A model generated the notes under the pieces. The model did no database searches and was not told the DNA's origin. It saw only the letters and a program-made list of their open reading frames with translations. The translations under genes were made by a program, and so were the position numbers. This document shows, piece by piece, positions 42,605 to 51,749 of a stretch of 64,000 nt of DNA (position 1 is its first letter; every line of letters begins with the position of its first letter). Source of the stretch: [Mycobacterium] vasticus (GTDB taxonomy: Bacteria > Actinomycetota > Actinomycetes > Mycobacteriales > Mycobacteriaceae); contig NZ_CP084028.1 of NCBI RefSeq assembly GCF_020181595.1, forward strand, positions 1,585,647 to 1,649,646, read 5' to 3'.

Positions 42605-43501
42605 TCAGCGCAGCAGTGAGTCGGCGAGCAGGCCGCTGACCATCGACTCGATGGTGCTCTCGATCGACGACGCCAGAGTGGCGGTGACCGATGCCACGGC
42701 CTGGGTGCGCAGCCGCACCAGCATGCCGATCAGCTCGGCGATCTCGGTGTCGGCCGGCAACGGCGCACCAGGCTGGATTCTGGTCAGGACGTGTTCGGCG
42801 CCGGCCCGCACCAACATCTGGCTGATCGCGTCGATGTGCGGCAGTGTCTGCTCGTAGAGGTCGATGAGCTTGTCGACGGCGATGCCATAACCGCGGACTT
42901 CGTGGAACGCCTCGATCAGCTTGGGCCGGGTGATGGTGGCCAGGGCGTCTGCCTCGTCGACGCGGATCACTCCGAGCGCCACCAGTCGCCCAAACGCCTG
43001 CGGGTCGCCGATCCGGCGTTCGGCCTCCGCACGTGACACGGTCTCGGGCCGCTCGGTGGTCCAACTGCCTGCGATCGCGCTCTCCAGGCCCAGGATGTCG
43101 CCCAGGTCCTTGCCCTGTTCCCAGGCGCCGATCATCTCTTTGACGTGCGCGATCGTGTAGCCGCGGTCGAGCATCGAGGTGATCAGCCGCAGCCGGGTCA
43201 GGTGTGTGTCGTTGAACAGCGCGATCCGTCCGACCCGCCGCGGGGGCGGCAGCAGGTCCCGGTCCCGGTACACCCGCACGTTGCGGGTGGTGCTGCCGCC
43301 CAGCCGGGCCAGGTCGTCGATCCGATACTCCCGCGATGCCGTGTTGCCCCCCGGGTGGCGCACCACGATCTCGAACAGCTGGGTCACCGCGGCCTCGATG
43401 ACCTCGCGAGACTCGCGCCGCACCCGGCGGGGCACCCCGCGCAGGTTTGCCAGCACGCCGGCGATGGAGTCCGGCCGGGGAGGACGATCCGGTGTGCTCA
43501 T
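42605..43501 (-). CDS. MerR-family transcriptional regulator
   Basis: The ATG at 43501 overlaps the monooxygenase stop by 4 bases, giving 298 residues. Residues about 58-100 (YRIDDLARLGGSTTRNVRVY and the following wing) form a MerR winged helix-turn-helix. The rest is a long helical domain (TIAHVKEMIGAWEQGKDLGD) without recognisable metal-binding cysteines. It is the last gene of the SDR-diiron-FMO operon and probably regulates it in response to a small molecule. Ligand unknown. Confidence 0.82.
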   Translation of the reverse strand: MSTPDRPPRPDSIAGVLANLRGVPRRVRRESREVIEAAVTQLFEIVVRHPGGNTASREYRIDDLARLGGSTTRNVRVYRDRDLLPPPRRVGRIALFNDTHLTRLRLITSMLDRGYTIAHVKEMIGAWEQGKDLGDILGLESAIAGSWTTERPETVSRAEAERRIGDPQAFGRLVALGVIRVDEADALATITRPKLIEAFHEVRGYGIAVDKLIDLYEQTLPHIDAISQMLVRAGAEHVLTRIQPGAPLPADTEIAELIGMLVRLRTQAVASVTATLASSIESTIESMVSGLLADSLLR

Positions 43502-44997
43502 GCCACCGCGTGGTAGTCGGAGAGTCGGAAGCTGCGCATCTGCCGAAGATACTGGGTCGCGAAGCCCGGGTACATCGATGCGTTGAAACCGTCTTCGGTC
43601 AGATACCAACTCCGGCAGCCCGACATCCAGGTCGTCTTGCCCAGCCGTTGCTGGATCTGCGCGTTATGGCGGCGTTGTACGTCGTCGCGCACATCCAGGT
43701 AGCGCAGGTTCCCGCGGCGGATCGCGCCGACGGCGCGCACCACGTAGTCGAGTTGGCCTTCGACATACACCAGCAGTGAGTTGTGGCCCGGCCCGGAGTT
43801 GGGGCCGGTCATGAAGAACAGGTTCGGGTAGCCGTGTGCCTGAATGCTTTTGAACGCTTGGCCGCCACCGCTCCAGTCGGCGGCCAGTGACCTGCCGCCG
43901 AGCCCGGTGACCGGAAACGGTGGGCCGGTCAGGTGCACGTCGTAGCCGGTGGCGAACACGATGGCGTCGAAGTGGTGTTCCACGCCGTCACTGGTGCGGA
44001 TGCCGGCCGGGCTGACCGTGGCGATCGGCCACGCGATCAGCTTGCAGTTGTCGCGCTGCAGTGCGGGGTAGTAGTCACTGGAGACCAGCATGCGTTTGCA
44101 GCCGGGAGTGAAGTCCGGGGTGAGCTGACGGCGCAGCCACGGATCCTTGACCGTCGCACGCAGGTGAGCCTTGCCCAGCTGCGCCACCAGGCCGCTGAGC
44201 GGGGTTTTCCAGACCAGCGCGGTGGCGCTGGCCTCGTGCCCCCAGAACAGAGCCTGGCGGGCAAGCTGTTGGGCGGCTGGGACTTTGGCGAACAACTCTT
44301 GTACAGCCGGTGGCATGGCGATATCCAGGCGGGGGATCACCCAACCCGGAGTGCGTTGAAAGACTTTGACGAAACCGGCCCGCTCGACGAGTTCCGGGAT
44401 GATCTGCACGGCGCTGGCTCCGGTGCCGACGACCGCGACCCTCTTGCCGGTGAAGTCGTAGTCGGGGTCCCAGCGGGCGCTGTGGATCTTGCGGCCGGCA
44501 TAGGTTTCCAGGCCGCGGATGGCCGGGAAGCTGGAGTCGGGCAGTGGACCCGAGGCCAGCACTACGGTGCGGGCCCGAAATCTTCTGCGCCCGGCCGAGA
44601 CGGTCCAGACTCCGGCGCCCTCGTCGAATACCAGCCCGGTGACCTCGGTGCCGAACCGGATGCGCCGGCGCAGGTCGAACCGGTCGACCATGTCCTCGAT
44701 GTGCGCACAGATCTCGCCGGCCGACGGATAGGCCCGTGACCAGCCCGGGTTGGCGACAAACGAGAACGAGTAGAGCAGCGACGGAATATCGCATGCCGCA
44801 CCGGGATAGCGGGTGTCGCGCCAGGTCCCCCCGACCCGGTCGCTGCGCTCCAGGATGACGATCTCGTCGTCGCCGTATTGGTCACCGCCGTTTTCGTCAC
44901 GGCCGTCGATGCCGGCCTCGGCCAGTTTGATCGCCGCACCGATCCCGCTGAAGCCGGCGCCCACGATCAGGGTCTGATAGACGTGTGCGCGCGCCAT
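43498..44997 (-). CDS. Flavin-containing monooxygenase, Baeyer-Villiger type
   Basis: The 499-residue protein has an FAD-binding GAGFSGIG near residue 15, the BVMO-like fingerprint YAGRKIHSARWD and the NADPH-binding GTGASAVQI. VFQRTPGWVIPRLD is common to mycobacterial FMO/BVMO enzymes (compare MymA and EtaA). It inserts oxygen into ketones or oxidises heteroatoms; the physiological substrate is not evident. It is encoded 1 bp behind a diiron protein and before the MerR gene, in one operon. Confidence 0.88.
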   Translation of the reverse strand: MARAHVYQTLIVGAGFSGIGAAIKLAEAGIDGRDENGGDQYGDDEIVILERSDRVGGTWRDTRYPGAACDIPSLLYSFSFVANPGWSRAYPSAGEICAHIEDMVDRFDLRRRIRFGTEVTGLVFDEGAGVWTVSAGRRRFRARTVVLASGPLPDSSFPAIRGLETYAGRKIHSARWDPDYDFTGKRVAVVGTGASAVQIIPELVERAGFVKVFQRTPGWVIPRLDIAMPPAVQELFAKVPAAQQLARQALFWGHEASATALVWKTPLSGLVAQLGKAHLRATVKDPWLRRQLTPDFTPGCKRMLVSSDYYPALQRDNCKLIAWPIATVSPAGIRTSDGVEHHFDAIVFATGYDVHLTGPPFPVTGLGGRSLAADWSGGGQAFKSIQAHGYPNLFFMTGPNSGPGHNSLLVYVEGQLDYVVRAVGAIRRGNLRYLDVRDDVQRRHNAQIQQRLGKTTWMSGCRSWYLTEDGFNASMYPGFATQYLRQMRSFRLSDYHAVA

Positions 44998-44998
44998 G

Positions 44999-45919
44999 TC
45001 AGGCCGCCGGCTCGTGGGTGAGCTCTTTGAACCAACTCGGGATGGGCTTGAGTAGTCGCTTGGGGTAGAAGCCCGACAGCCACACCGCGGGGTTGGCCAG
45101 CAGGTGATACGGGCTGTCCGGGTTGGCCATCCAGCTCGAGTAGCGCTTGACCACCTGGTAGGCCGGCACCCGCCGGGTGCGTTCGCCGCGCTCGCCGAAC
45201 TGCGTGAAACGCATCAGTGCCGAGTAGAGCCGCTGGGGATCCAGCCCCATGCCGATCACCTCGTTGCGGATCCGGTTGAGCAGTGGGATCGAGATCAGCG
45301 CGCCGACGATCAGTGACGGCGAGACGACGGTGCCGACGAACTCGATGGCCAGCTTGCGGGCATCGGCATGTCCGATCAGCTCCAGGACATCGAAACCGAC
45401 AACGATGTGCCGGGATTCGTCGTTGTTGATCTTCTCGAAGACCTGGTGGCAGACCGGGTCGTCGACCTCATCGAGCAGGAACTTGAGCAGCGCCCCGTCG
45501 AGTGCGACCTCCAGCATCGGGATGACCGTGCCGAGCACCGACAGCGGCAGGTCGTCGGCGTAGTCGTCGAGCCACTGCATCGCCAACCGGATGTTGACGT
45601 TGGGTTCGGGTATTTCGCCGTCTTCGAGCATGCCCCAGCGCTTCATCAGCGCCAGCTCGGCGTTGGCGTGGCGTTGCTCCTCGGCGTGGAAGTACCGGTA
45701 GATCTCGGCCAGCGTCGCGGTGGGGGCCTTGCGGGCCATCGCCGCGAAGCCGCGGGCGCCGATGTTCTCGATCCAGCACAGGTCGGCCATGAACTTTTTG
45801 AGTTTGGGCACCATCTCCGGACGGATCAGTTCGGCTCCCGGTGCATCCCAGTCGAATTCGGCCAGCGCCCATTGCCGATTCTTGATCTTGGCGAGCATGA
45901 CGTCCATGTCGAGAGCCAT
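44999..45919 (-). CDS. Ferritin-like diiron protein (possible oxygenase/desaturase)
   Basis: The ATG at 45919 has AGAGGAG upstream and gives 306 residues. Two helical diiron ligand motifs are visible: EEQRHANAELALMKRW (about residues 86-101) and NNDESRHIVVGFDVLELIG (about 167-185), with an additional glutamate in the N-terminal helix (WIENIGARG). This is the pattern of ferritin-like oxygenases and related proteins of the mycobacterial FMO/SDR operons. Substrate unknown. Neighbours suggest oxidation of a lipid or a ketone-bearing compound. Confidence 0.7.
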   Translation of the reverse strand: MALDMDVMLAKIKNRQWALAEFDWDAPGAELIRPEMVPKLKKFMADLCWIENIGARGFAAMARKAPTATLAEIYRYFHAEEQRHANAELALMKRWGMLEDGEIPEPNVNIRLAMQWLDDYADDLPLSVLGTVIPMLEVALDGALLKFLLDEVDDPVCHQVFEKINNDESRHIVVGFDVLELIGHADARKLAIEFVGTVVSPSLIVGALISIPLLNRIRNEVIGMGLDPQRLYSALMRFTQFGERGERTRRVPAYQVVKRYSSWMANPDSPYHLLANPAVWLSGFYPKRLLKPIPSWFKELTHEPAA

Positions 45920-45930
45920 CGTGATCTCCT

Positions 45931-46788
45931 CTAGTCGGACCTGCCTGGCAATGCCGCACTGGCACGGAATGCCAGCCCGATGGTTCGAGTGAATGTCTCC
46001 GGCGCGAAACGTTTGATGTTCCAACCGATCTTGGCGTCCAGCTGGGGCATGCAGTACAGGCCGCCGCGGTCGTGGGTGTCCAGGCAGTCGCGGGCAACGC
46101 GCCCGGCGGAGAGCCCGGTCCAGCGCATCAGGAGGTTCGCCGCCTCGCTGGACTGGGCGGTGATCCGGCCGGATTCGACGATGTTGGTCTAGACGAACGT
46201 CGGGCACAGCACGGTGACACCGATTCCGGTACCGGACAATTCGGCCGCCAGGGTCTCCGACAGTGAGAGCACCCCAGCCTTGCTGACGTTGTAGGCCGCC
46301 ATGTCCGGGGCGGCGCCGAACGATGCGGCGGAGGCGACGTTGATGATGCCGCGCGGTTGATCGGGGCCCGCTTCCCGCAGGATCGGGGTGAAGACGTGGC
46401 AGCCGTGGATCGGGCCCCACAGGTTGATGCCCAGCGTCCAGTTCCAGTCGTCGAGTGTCATCTCACCGATGGGCTGGCCGCCGGCGGCGACGCCGGCGTT
46501 GTTGATCACCAGGGTGGGTGGCTGGCCGAACCAGGACTGTGCGGCCTCAGCCAGCGCGGTGACGTCGTCGCGTTGGGAGACGTCGCAGTGCACGGCGGTG
46601 GCGCGCCCGCCCGCGGCGGTGATGGCCTCGACGGTGCGCTGGGCTGCGTCGTCGTCGATGTCGCTGCAGACCACGGCGCTGCCGCGGCGGGCGAGTTCGA
46701 GGGCGAGGGCGGCTCCGATACCACTGCCGGCGCCGGTCACCACCGCGCAGGCGTTGTGGCTGCGTTTCGGTGATCGACCGAAGATCAT
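45931..46788 (-). pseudogene. Short-chain dehydrogenase/reductase with an in-frame amber codon
   Basis: The ATG at 46788 opens an SDR with TGAGSGIG (cofactor), NNAG (VINNAGVAAGG) and the active-site YNVSK. After GVTVLCPTFV a TAG stop at 46189-46191 ends the reading, but the same frame continues with TNIVESGRITAQSSEAANLL and an intact C-terminal region to a stop at 45931. The usual residue at this place is a lysine-type codon in CPTFVKTN, so one base change (AAG to TAG) explains it. The truncated product (199 residues) would lack the substrate-binding end. It is the first gene of the operon. Confidence 0.8.
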
Positions 46789-46789
46789 G

Positions 46790-46826
46790 TGACTGAGCTA
46801 ACAGTCAATGGTGCCATTAGTCAATG
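46790..46826. promoter_or_regulatory. Inverted repeats upstream of the SDR operon, possible operator
   Basis: TGACTG-6-CAGTCA at 46790-46807 is a perfect inverted repeat just upstream of the SDR start. It is followed by AATGG-TG-CCATT and CCATT-AGTC-AATGG. This dense symmetry is typical of a regulator binding site, maybe for the MerR encoded at the operon end or a TetR-type protein encoded elsewhere. Confidence 0.5.
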
Positions 46827-46836
46827 GCAATGTTTA

Positions 46837-46872
46837 GGGCCGGGTCCGGGCTGTTGGGCCCGGACCCGGCTC
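46837..46872 (-). terminator. Hairpin terminator downstream of the porin-like gene
   Basis: GCCGGGTCCGGGC (46839-46851) and GCCCGGACCCGGC (46858-46870) form a perfect 13-bp stem with a six-base loop. It lies 33 bp after the stop of the gene at 46905-47855 and shields the SDR operon. Confidence 0.7.
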
Positions 46873-46904
46873 TAGGTCCTGCGCGACCGCGCGCAGGGTT
46901 ACCG

Positions 46905-47855
46905 CTAGGCGAAGATGCCGTCGAGCCAGCTCAGGTCGAACAGGTTCGCGTCCGCCATGGCCGAGGTGTCGATGTCGGTGTCGACCACCGGCAGGTCCTT
47001 GGTCAACGCGTCGGCGATCAGGTTGGGGAACACGTCGAAGAAGTAGTTGAAACTGCCGGTCGGGGAGATCAGGCCGATGAACGCGGCGTGGGGCTGTTCG
47101 GACGTGGAGCCGTCCGGGACATCCCAGGGAACGTAGCCGTTGAGCAGCGCGTCGAACGGGTCCTGCGCTACGTGGTCAGCGCTGGTGTTGAACTGGTCGG
47201 CCAGTGCGAACTGGAAGCCGGCCAGCGGCTCGATGAAGTACCGCGAGGCGCCCTTCCAGAAGCTGAAGTCGCTGAACACGTCCTGCACGTTTGCCCAAAC
47301 TTGAGTCAGTTCGGCGTTCATGCTGAGGATGCCGGGAATCTCTTCGGTGCCGCCGCGCGGGGTGTGGTTGAACAGCGGCTGGAAGATGTTCTGGATGTTG
47401 AACAACATGTCGTTGTTCAGCAGGTTGTAGGCGTTGCTGGTGTCACCGGCTTTGATGTAGTCCATCATCAGCGGAATGATGGTCTCGAGTCCCTTCGAGC
47501 CGCCCAGGCCCGACCAGATGCCTTCGACACCCGCCAATGACTGCGTGAAGCTGTCTTGGGCGACATTGCTGTAGTAGCTGGACAGTTCGCCGAGGGCCGT
47601 GAAGATCGGGTTGGGGGCCGAGAGCAGGTCCATCACACCCGCGAGGTTGTCCTCGGTGGTGCTGGTGAGCTGCACCGCGCTGTGCTGGATGTCCATGGAG
47701 AGCATGGGCGCGACCGGGTTCACGGCGATCACACCCGCACCGGCCAGGGCGATGCCGGCGGCCAGCACCAGGTTGGCGCGGGTGGTCGGCACGAGGGTCG
47801 ATGCGGTGCCAATCTTTTTCTGGTCAGTCGTGCGAGCCGCGAGGGCGAGCTGCAT
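46905..47855 (-). CDS. Exported porin-like (GjpA-like) protein under an IdeR-box promoter
   Basis: The 316-residue protein begins MQLALAARTTDQKKIGTAST. A hydrophobic export segment follows (LVLAAGIALAGAGVIAVNPV), with likely cleavage before SMDIQHS. The mature part is alpha/beta mixed and rich in Asn, Phe and Asp (NLAGVMDLLSAPNPIFTALG, SSYYSNVAQDSFTQSLAG). The N-terminal style and composition recall mycobacterial proteins annotated as outer-membrane porin GjpA; this is an analogy from memory. Two IdeR boxes separate it from mbtL, so it is probably iron-repressed. No catalytic motif is seen. Confidence 0.6.
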   Translation of the reverse strand: MQLALAARTTDQKKIGTASTLVPTTRANLVLAAGIALAGAGVIAVNPVAPMLSMDIQHSAVQLTSTTEDNLAGVMDLLSAPNPIFTALGELSSYYSNVAQDSFTQSLAGVEGIWSGLGGSKGLETIIPLMMDYIKAGDTSNAYNLLNNDMLFNIQNIFQPLFNHTPRGGTEEIPGILSMNAELTQVWANVQDVFSDFSFWKGASRYFIEPLAGFQFALADQFNTSADHVAQDPFDALLNGYVPWDVPDGSTSEQPHAAFIGLISPTGSFNYFFDVFPNLIADALTKDLPVVDTDIDTSAMADANLFDLSWLDGIFA

Positions 47856-47938
47856 TGCTTCTCCTTATGGTGACCTCATCTGGAATGAGGTTAATTTTGT
47901 GTTTCAACGCGGGCCCACCTTAACCAGACGGTTCATCG

Positions 47939-47957
47939 CTAGGCAAGCCTTACCTAA
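47939..47957 (-). promoter_or_regulatory. IdeR box, porin-like gene side
   Basis: CTAGGCAAGCCTTACCTAA matches the IdeR consensus at about 17 of 19 positions when A/T wobble sites are allowed. It lies 83 bp upstream of the porin-like gene start and 71 bp upstream of mbtL. Confidence 0.85.
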
Positions 47958-47980
47958 CCGTGTGTCGCGGATCACGAAAG

Positions 47981-47999
47981 TAGGGCAAGGCTAACCTTA
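47981..47999 (+). promoter_or_regulatory. IdeR box, mbtL side
   Basis: TAGGGCAAGGCTAACCTTA matches the consensus at about 16 of 19 positions. It is 29 bp upstream of the mbtL ATG and overlaps the likely -10 region. With the box at 47939 it gives a paired operator between divergent genes. Confidence 0.85.
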
Positions 48000-48028
48000 C
48001 TTTCCGATGTCGTGTAGCGTCAGCCGGC

Positions 48029-48289
48029 ATGAGTTCGTCGCCCTCTGATGCCGTCGGTACCGCCCTGCGCGAGATCCTGCGGGACGACCTGAACGTGGAC
48101 CTCAGCCGACTGACCTCCGAGTCGAGGCTGGTCGACGACGTCGGCCTGGACTCGGTGGCGTTCGCAATCGGCATGGTCGCCATCGAAGACCGGCTCGGTG
48201 TGGCGCTGTCCGAGGAAGACCTGCTCACCTGCGACACCGTCGGCGACCTCGAGGCCGCCATCCGGGCGAAAGCCCCCGCCGACGCGTGA
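48029..48289 (+). CDS. mbtL: Acyl carrier protein for the mycobactin lipid tail
   Basis: MbtL carries the long acyl chain of mycobactin as a phosphopantetheine thioester. The 86-residue acidic helical protein has the attachment motif [11 protein letters not shown] with Ser42. The stop overlaps the mbtM start (GTGA). In M. tuberculosis this gene belongs to the mbt-2 locus (Rv1344). Directly regulated by the IdeR boxes upstream. Confidence 0.93.
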   Translation: MSSSPSDAVGTALREILRDDLNVDLSRLTSESRLVDDVGLDSVAFAIGMVAIEDRLGVALSEEDLLTCDTVGDLEAAIRAKAPADA

Positions 48290-49872
48290 GCGTGCTGGCT
48301 GGCGCCCTGACCCGGGCAATGACCGCCTCGGAGCAGGATCTGGTGATACTCGATCAGGTCAGTGGGACTTGGCAGCGGAACCCGTGGGCGCAGGTGCACT
48401 CCCGCGCGCAGAGCGTGGCGGCGAGGGTGCTCGACGCGGACCAAACCGGTGCAGTCGGCCTCGTGGGGGATCCGACCGTCGAGATGGTGGCAGCCATTCA
48501 GGGAGCCTGGCTGGCTGGGCGTCCGGTCTCGATCCTGCCCGGTCCGGTGCGCGGCGCCGATCCCCAGCAGTGGGCTCAGGCAACGCTGAACCGGTTCGCC
48601 GGCATCGGAGTCGACACGGTCTTCAGCCACACCGCCTCGCTGCAACTGCTCAGTGAGATCGATTCCGGCGTCGCGGTGCACGACGTCGCCACTGTCGCGA
48701 CCGAGCGGTCGGCCGCCTTCACGCCAGTAGCCGCCGCGCCGGATGCGCCGGCGGTGCTGCAGGGCACGGCCGGATCGACCGGAACGCCCCGCACCGCGCA
48801 GCTGTCTCCGGCCGCGGTGCTGGCCAACATCAGCGGGCTGCTGGCCCACGTAGAACTGGATGCGTCCGAAGACGTCGGCTGCACCTGGCTGCCGCTGTAC
48901 CACGACATGGGACTCACCTTCTTCCTCAGCGGCGCGCTGTCCGGTGTGCCGTTGTGGCTGGCGCCCACCGCGGCCTTCGCCGCCTCGCCGTTCCGCTGGC
49001 TGAGCTGGCTGCACGACAGTGCGGCCACCATGACGGCCGCGCCCAACTTCGCCTACGGCGTGATCGGCAAGTACGCCCGCCGGGTCCCCGAAGTCGACCT
49101 GGGTGCGTTGCGCGTCGCGATCAACGGCGGCGAACCGGTCGACTGCGAGGGGCTGCAACTGTTCGCCGAGGAGCTGGCGAAGTTCGGTCTGGACCCCGGC
49201 GCCCTCACCCCGTCCTACGGCCTGGCCGAGGCCACCTGCGCGGTGACCGCACCCCGACCGGGCACTGGCCTGAAATACGACGAAGTCACCTCTGCCGCAG
49301 GCGATGGCACGCAGGTGACGCGCAAGCACGCGGTACTCGGCGAGCCGATCCCCGGGATGCAGGTCCGGATCGGGCCGGCCACACCCGGTGGTGAGGAGCT
49401 GTCCGAACGCGAGGTCGGCGAGATCGAGATCCGCGGGACCTCCATGATGTCGGGCTACCTCGGCGAGCCGGCGCTGGACCCCGACGGCTGGTTTCCCACC
49501 GGCGACCTCGGCTACTTCACCGATGATGGGGGCCTGGTGGTCTGCGGCCGGGCCAAGGAGATCATCACGATCGCCGGACGCAATGTCTTCCCCACCGAGA
49601 TCGAGCGGGTCGCCGCCGAGGTGCGTGGCGTGCGCGACGGCGCGGTGGTGGCGGTGGGCGCCGACGGGGCCCGCCCGGGACTGGTGGTGGCAGCGGAGTT
49701 TCGCGGCCCGGACGAGGCCGGCGCTCGCGCCGAGCTGATCTCCCGGGTGGCGTCGCAGTGTGGAGTGGTGCCCTCAAACGTGGTTTTCCTGACGCCCGGC
49801 TCGCTGCCCCGGACATCCTCGGGGAAGCTGCGTCGGCTGGAAGTCAAGCGCAACCTGGAGGTTATGAAGTGA
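48286..49872 (+). CDS. mbtM: Fatty acyl-AMP ligase for mycobactin tail activation
   Basis: MbtM activates a fatty acid as its adenylate and loads it on MbtL. The 528-residue protein has the adenylate-forming motifs [50 protein letters not shown] and a C-terminal lysine in [11 protein letters not shown]. The GTG start overlaps the mbtL stop, and the mbtN GTG overlaps this stop. Counterpart of Rv1345 (FadD33). Confidence 0.93.
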   Translation: MSVLAGALTRAMTASEQDLVILDQVSGTWQRNPWAQVHSRAQSVAARVLDADQTGAVGLVGDPTVEMVAAIQGAWLAGRPVSILPGPVRGADPQQWAQATLNRFAGIGVDTVFSHTASLQLLSEIDSGVAVHDVATVATERSAAFTPVAAAPDAPAVLQGTAGSTGTPRTAQLSPAAVLANISGLLAHVELDASEDVGCTWLPLYHDMGLTFFLSGALSGVPLWLAPTAAFAASPFRWLSWLHDSAATMTAAPNFAYGVIGKYARRVPEVDLGALRVAINGGEPVDCEGLQLFAEELAKFGLDPGALTPSYGLAEATCAVTAPRPGTGLKYDEVTSAAGDGTQVTRKHAVLGEPIPGMQVRIGPATPGGEELSEREVGEIEIRGTSMMSGYLGEPALDPDGWFPTGDLGYFTDDGGLVVCGRAKEIITIAGRNVFPTEIERVAAEVRGVRDGAVVAVGADGARPGLVVAAEFRGPDEAGARAELISRVASQCGVVPSNVVFLTPGSLPRTSSGKLRRLEVKRNLEVMK

Positions 49873-51032
49873 CCGGGGCGGATATCGACGCGTACCGCGG
49901 CCTGCTCGGCGAGGCGTTCGACCAGCAGGTCGTCGACTGGACCGCCGAAGCCGAAGACAGCGGACGTTTCCCGCGCAAGCTGATCGAGCACCTCGGCCGG
50001 GCAGGGGTTTTCACGAGCAAGTGGGAAGGTGCGCAACCCACCGATGTGGCCAAGCTGCTGGAGTTGGCCTACGCCCTCGGTCGGCTCGGTTCGGCGGGCA
50101 TCGGAGTCGGTGTGAGCCTGCAGGATTCGTCGATTTCGATTCTGCACCGCTTCGGCCGCTCCGACTACCTGAAGGAGATCTGCCAGCGGGCCATCCGTGG
50201 CGAGGCCGTGCTGTGCATCGGAGCCTCGGAGGAGTCCGGGGGATCGGACCTGCAGCGCGTGCAGACTGAGGCACGTTCGGTGCGTGACGGTTTCGAGGTG
50301 CGCGGTCGCAAGAAGTTCGTGTCGCTGTCGCCCATCTCCGACCACGTCCTGGTGCTGGCCCGCAGCACCGACCACGACGAGAACAACCGGCACGGCAACG
50401 TCATGATGATCGCGGTGCCCACCGAGCAGGTTGTCGTACACGAACCGTTCAGCAAGGTCGGTGCGGGCCCGCTCGACACCGCCCCGGTCGACATCGACAC
50501 CTGGGTTCCCGCCGACGCCCTGATCGCCCGCCCGGGCACCGGGCTGGCCGCCATCTCCTGGGGCCTGGCGCATGAGCGCATGTCGATCGCCGGGCAGGTC
50601 GCGTCGTCGAGTCAGAAGGTCATCGGCATCACCCACGCCCGGATGATGCACCGCAAACAGTTCGGGTCCACGCTGTTCGAACACCAGGCGTTGCGGCTGA
50701 GACTGGCCGACCTACAGGCCCGCGTCGACCTACTTCGTCACGGGCTCAACGGGTTTGCCGCAGGCGGACGATTGGATCTTCGGACCTCCGCGGCGATGAA
50801 GGTCACCGCCGCGCGCCTCGGCGAAGAGGTGATCGCCGAATGCATGCACATCTTCGGCGGCGCCGGCTATCTGGTCGACGAGACTCCGCTGGGACGTTGG
50901 TGGCGCGACATGAAGCTGGCCCGCACCGGCGGCGGCACCGACGAGGTGCTGTGGGAACTGGTGGCCGCCGGGATGCGCCCGGACTATGACGGCTACGACG
51001 AACTGTTCGACAGCGGGTCGTCGTCGGGGTAG
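49869..51032 (+). CDS. mbtN: Acyl-ACP dehydrogenase for mycobactin tail desaturation
   Basis: MbtN introduces the cis double bond in the MbtL-bound acyl chain. The 387-residue flavoprotein ([20 protein letters not shown]) has the acyl-CoA dehydrogenase fold with [34 protein letters not shown] and the C-terminal [20 protein letters not shown]. Its end overlaps the end of the convergent mbtK by 40 bp. Counterpart of Rv1346 (FadE14). Confidence 0.93.
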   Translation: MTGADIDAYRGLLGEAFDQQVVDWTAEAEDSGRFPRKLIEHLGRAGVFTSKWEGAQPTDVAKLLELAYALGRLGSAGIGVGVSLQDSSISILHRFGRSDYLKEICQRAIRGEAVLCIGASEESGGSDLQRVQTEARSVRDGFEVRGRKKFVSLSPISDHVLVLARSTDHDENNRHGNVMMIAVPTEQVVVHEPFSKVGAGPLDTAPVDIDTWVPADALIARPGTGLAAISWGLAHERMSIAGQVASSSQKVIGITHARMMHRKQFGSTLFEHQALRLRLADLQARVDLLRHGLNGFAAGGRLDLRTSAAMKVTAARLGEEVIAECMHIFGGAGYLVDETPLGRWWRDMKLARTGGGTDEVLWELVAAGMRPDYDGYDELFDSGSSSG

Positions 51033-51622
51033 CGCAGCAGCGCAAACAGTGCCATCTTGCGGTACCCCATGTCGTGTTCGCCGAGGAAGGCGCCGCCGAC
51101 GTATTCGGCCAGCCGGCGCATCGCGGTGTTGCGGTACTCGGGTTCGAACATCATCCGCCGGCACTGCGGCTCGGCTTCGAAGACGTATTTGATGATGCGC
51201 GGCAACAGAATCGCCGCGAAGCCGCGATTGACCACCGTGGTGTCGGCGACCGCGGCGTGGATGCCCAGGTCGTAGGGGTCGGCCGCGTAGTACTTGGCGA
51301 TGGAATCCTTTGCGGCCCGATAGATTTCGATGTAGCCGCCGTCTTGTCCGTTCCGGCTGACGATCAGCGGCCGCGAGTATGTGCCGGACAGCTGCGCGCT
51401 GAGGTACGTGTGCCAGCGTTCCGGCGTCCAGGCGGACTCCCACGTTTGGGCCAGATGCGGCCGGTTCATCCACTCCGACACCATCTCCGCATCGGCGTCC
51501 GCGTCGGCCACCCGGATCACATAGGGGTCGGCCAGAACCGGGATCGGGGGTGCCGGCACGGCGCGGACCTCGTCGGAGATGTCCGTCAGCTCGCGGTGCA
51601 GGGTGAACGGGGCGTCAGTCAT
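50993..51622 (-). CDS. mbtK: Lysine N-acyltransferase of mycobactin synthesis
   Basis: MbtK transfers the acyl chain to the epsilon-amino group of lysine in the siderophore. The 209-residue GNAT-fold protein has [50 protein letters not shown] and [20 protein letters not shown], which are standard for the IucB/MbtK-type N-acyltransferases. It is transcribed divergently from irtA across an IdeR box and ends inside mbtN. Counterpart of Rv1347c. Confidence 0.95.
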   Translation of the reverse strand: MTDAPFTLHRELTDISDEVRAVPAPPIPVLADPYVIRVADADADAEMVSEWMNRPHLAQTWESAWTPERWHTYLSAQLSGTYSRPLIVSRNGQDGGYIEIYRAAKDSIAKYYAADPYDLGIHAAVADTTVVNRGFAAILLPRIIKYVFEAEPQCRRMMFEPEYRNTAMRRLAEYVGGAFLGEHDMGYRKMALFALLRYPDDDPLSNSSS

Positions 51623-51662
51623 AACGAGCGCAGAGCCTACCTCGGGCGGCTGTCCGACTAAG

Positions 51663-51681
51663 TGAGGCTAGGGTAACCTAG
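51663..51681. promoter_or_regulatory. IdeR box between mbtK and irtA
   Basis: TGAGGCTAGGGTAACCTAG matches the consensus at 15 of 19 positions. It lies 40 bp from the mbtK start and 68 bp from the irtA start, placed to control both. Confidence 0.8.
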
Positions 51682-51749
51682 GTTCGGCTTGCCGGCGCGG
51701 GCGCCGGGTCCCTCCTCGTGGGTGGGCAACCGTTGGCGAAAGGACCGTG

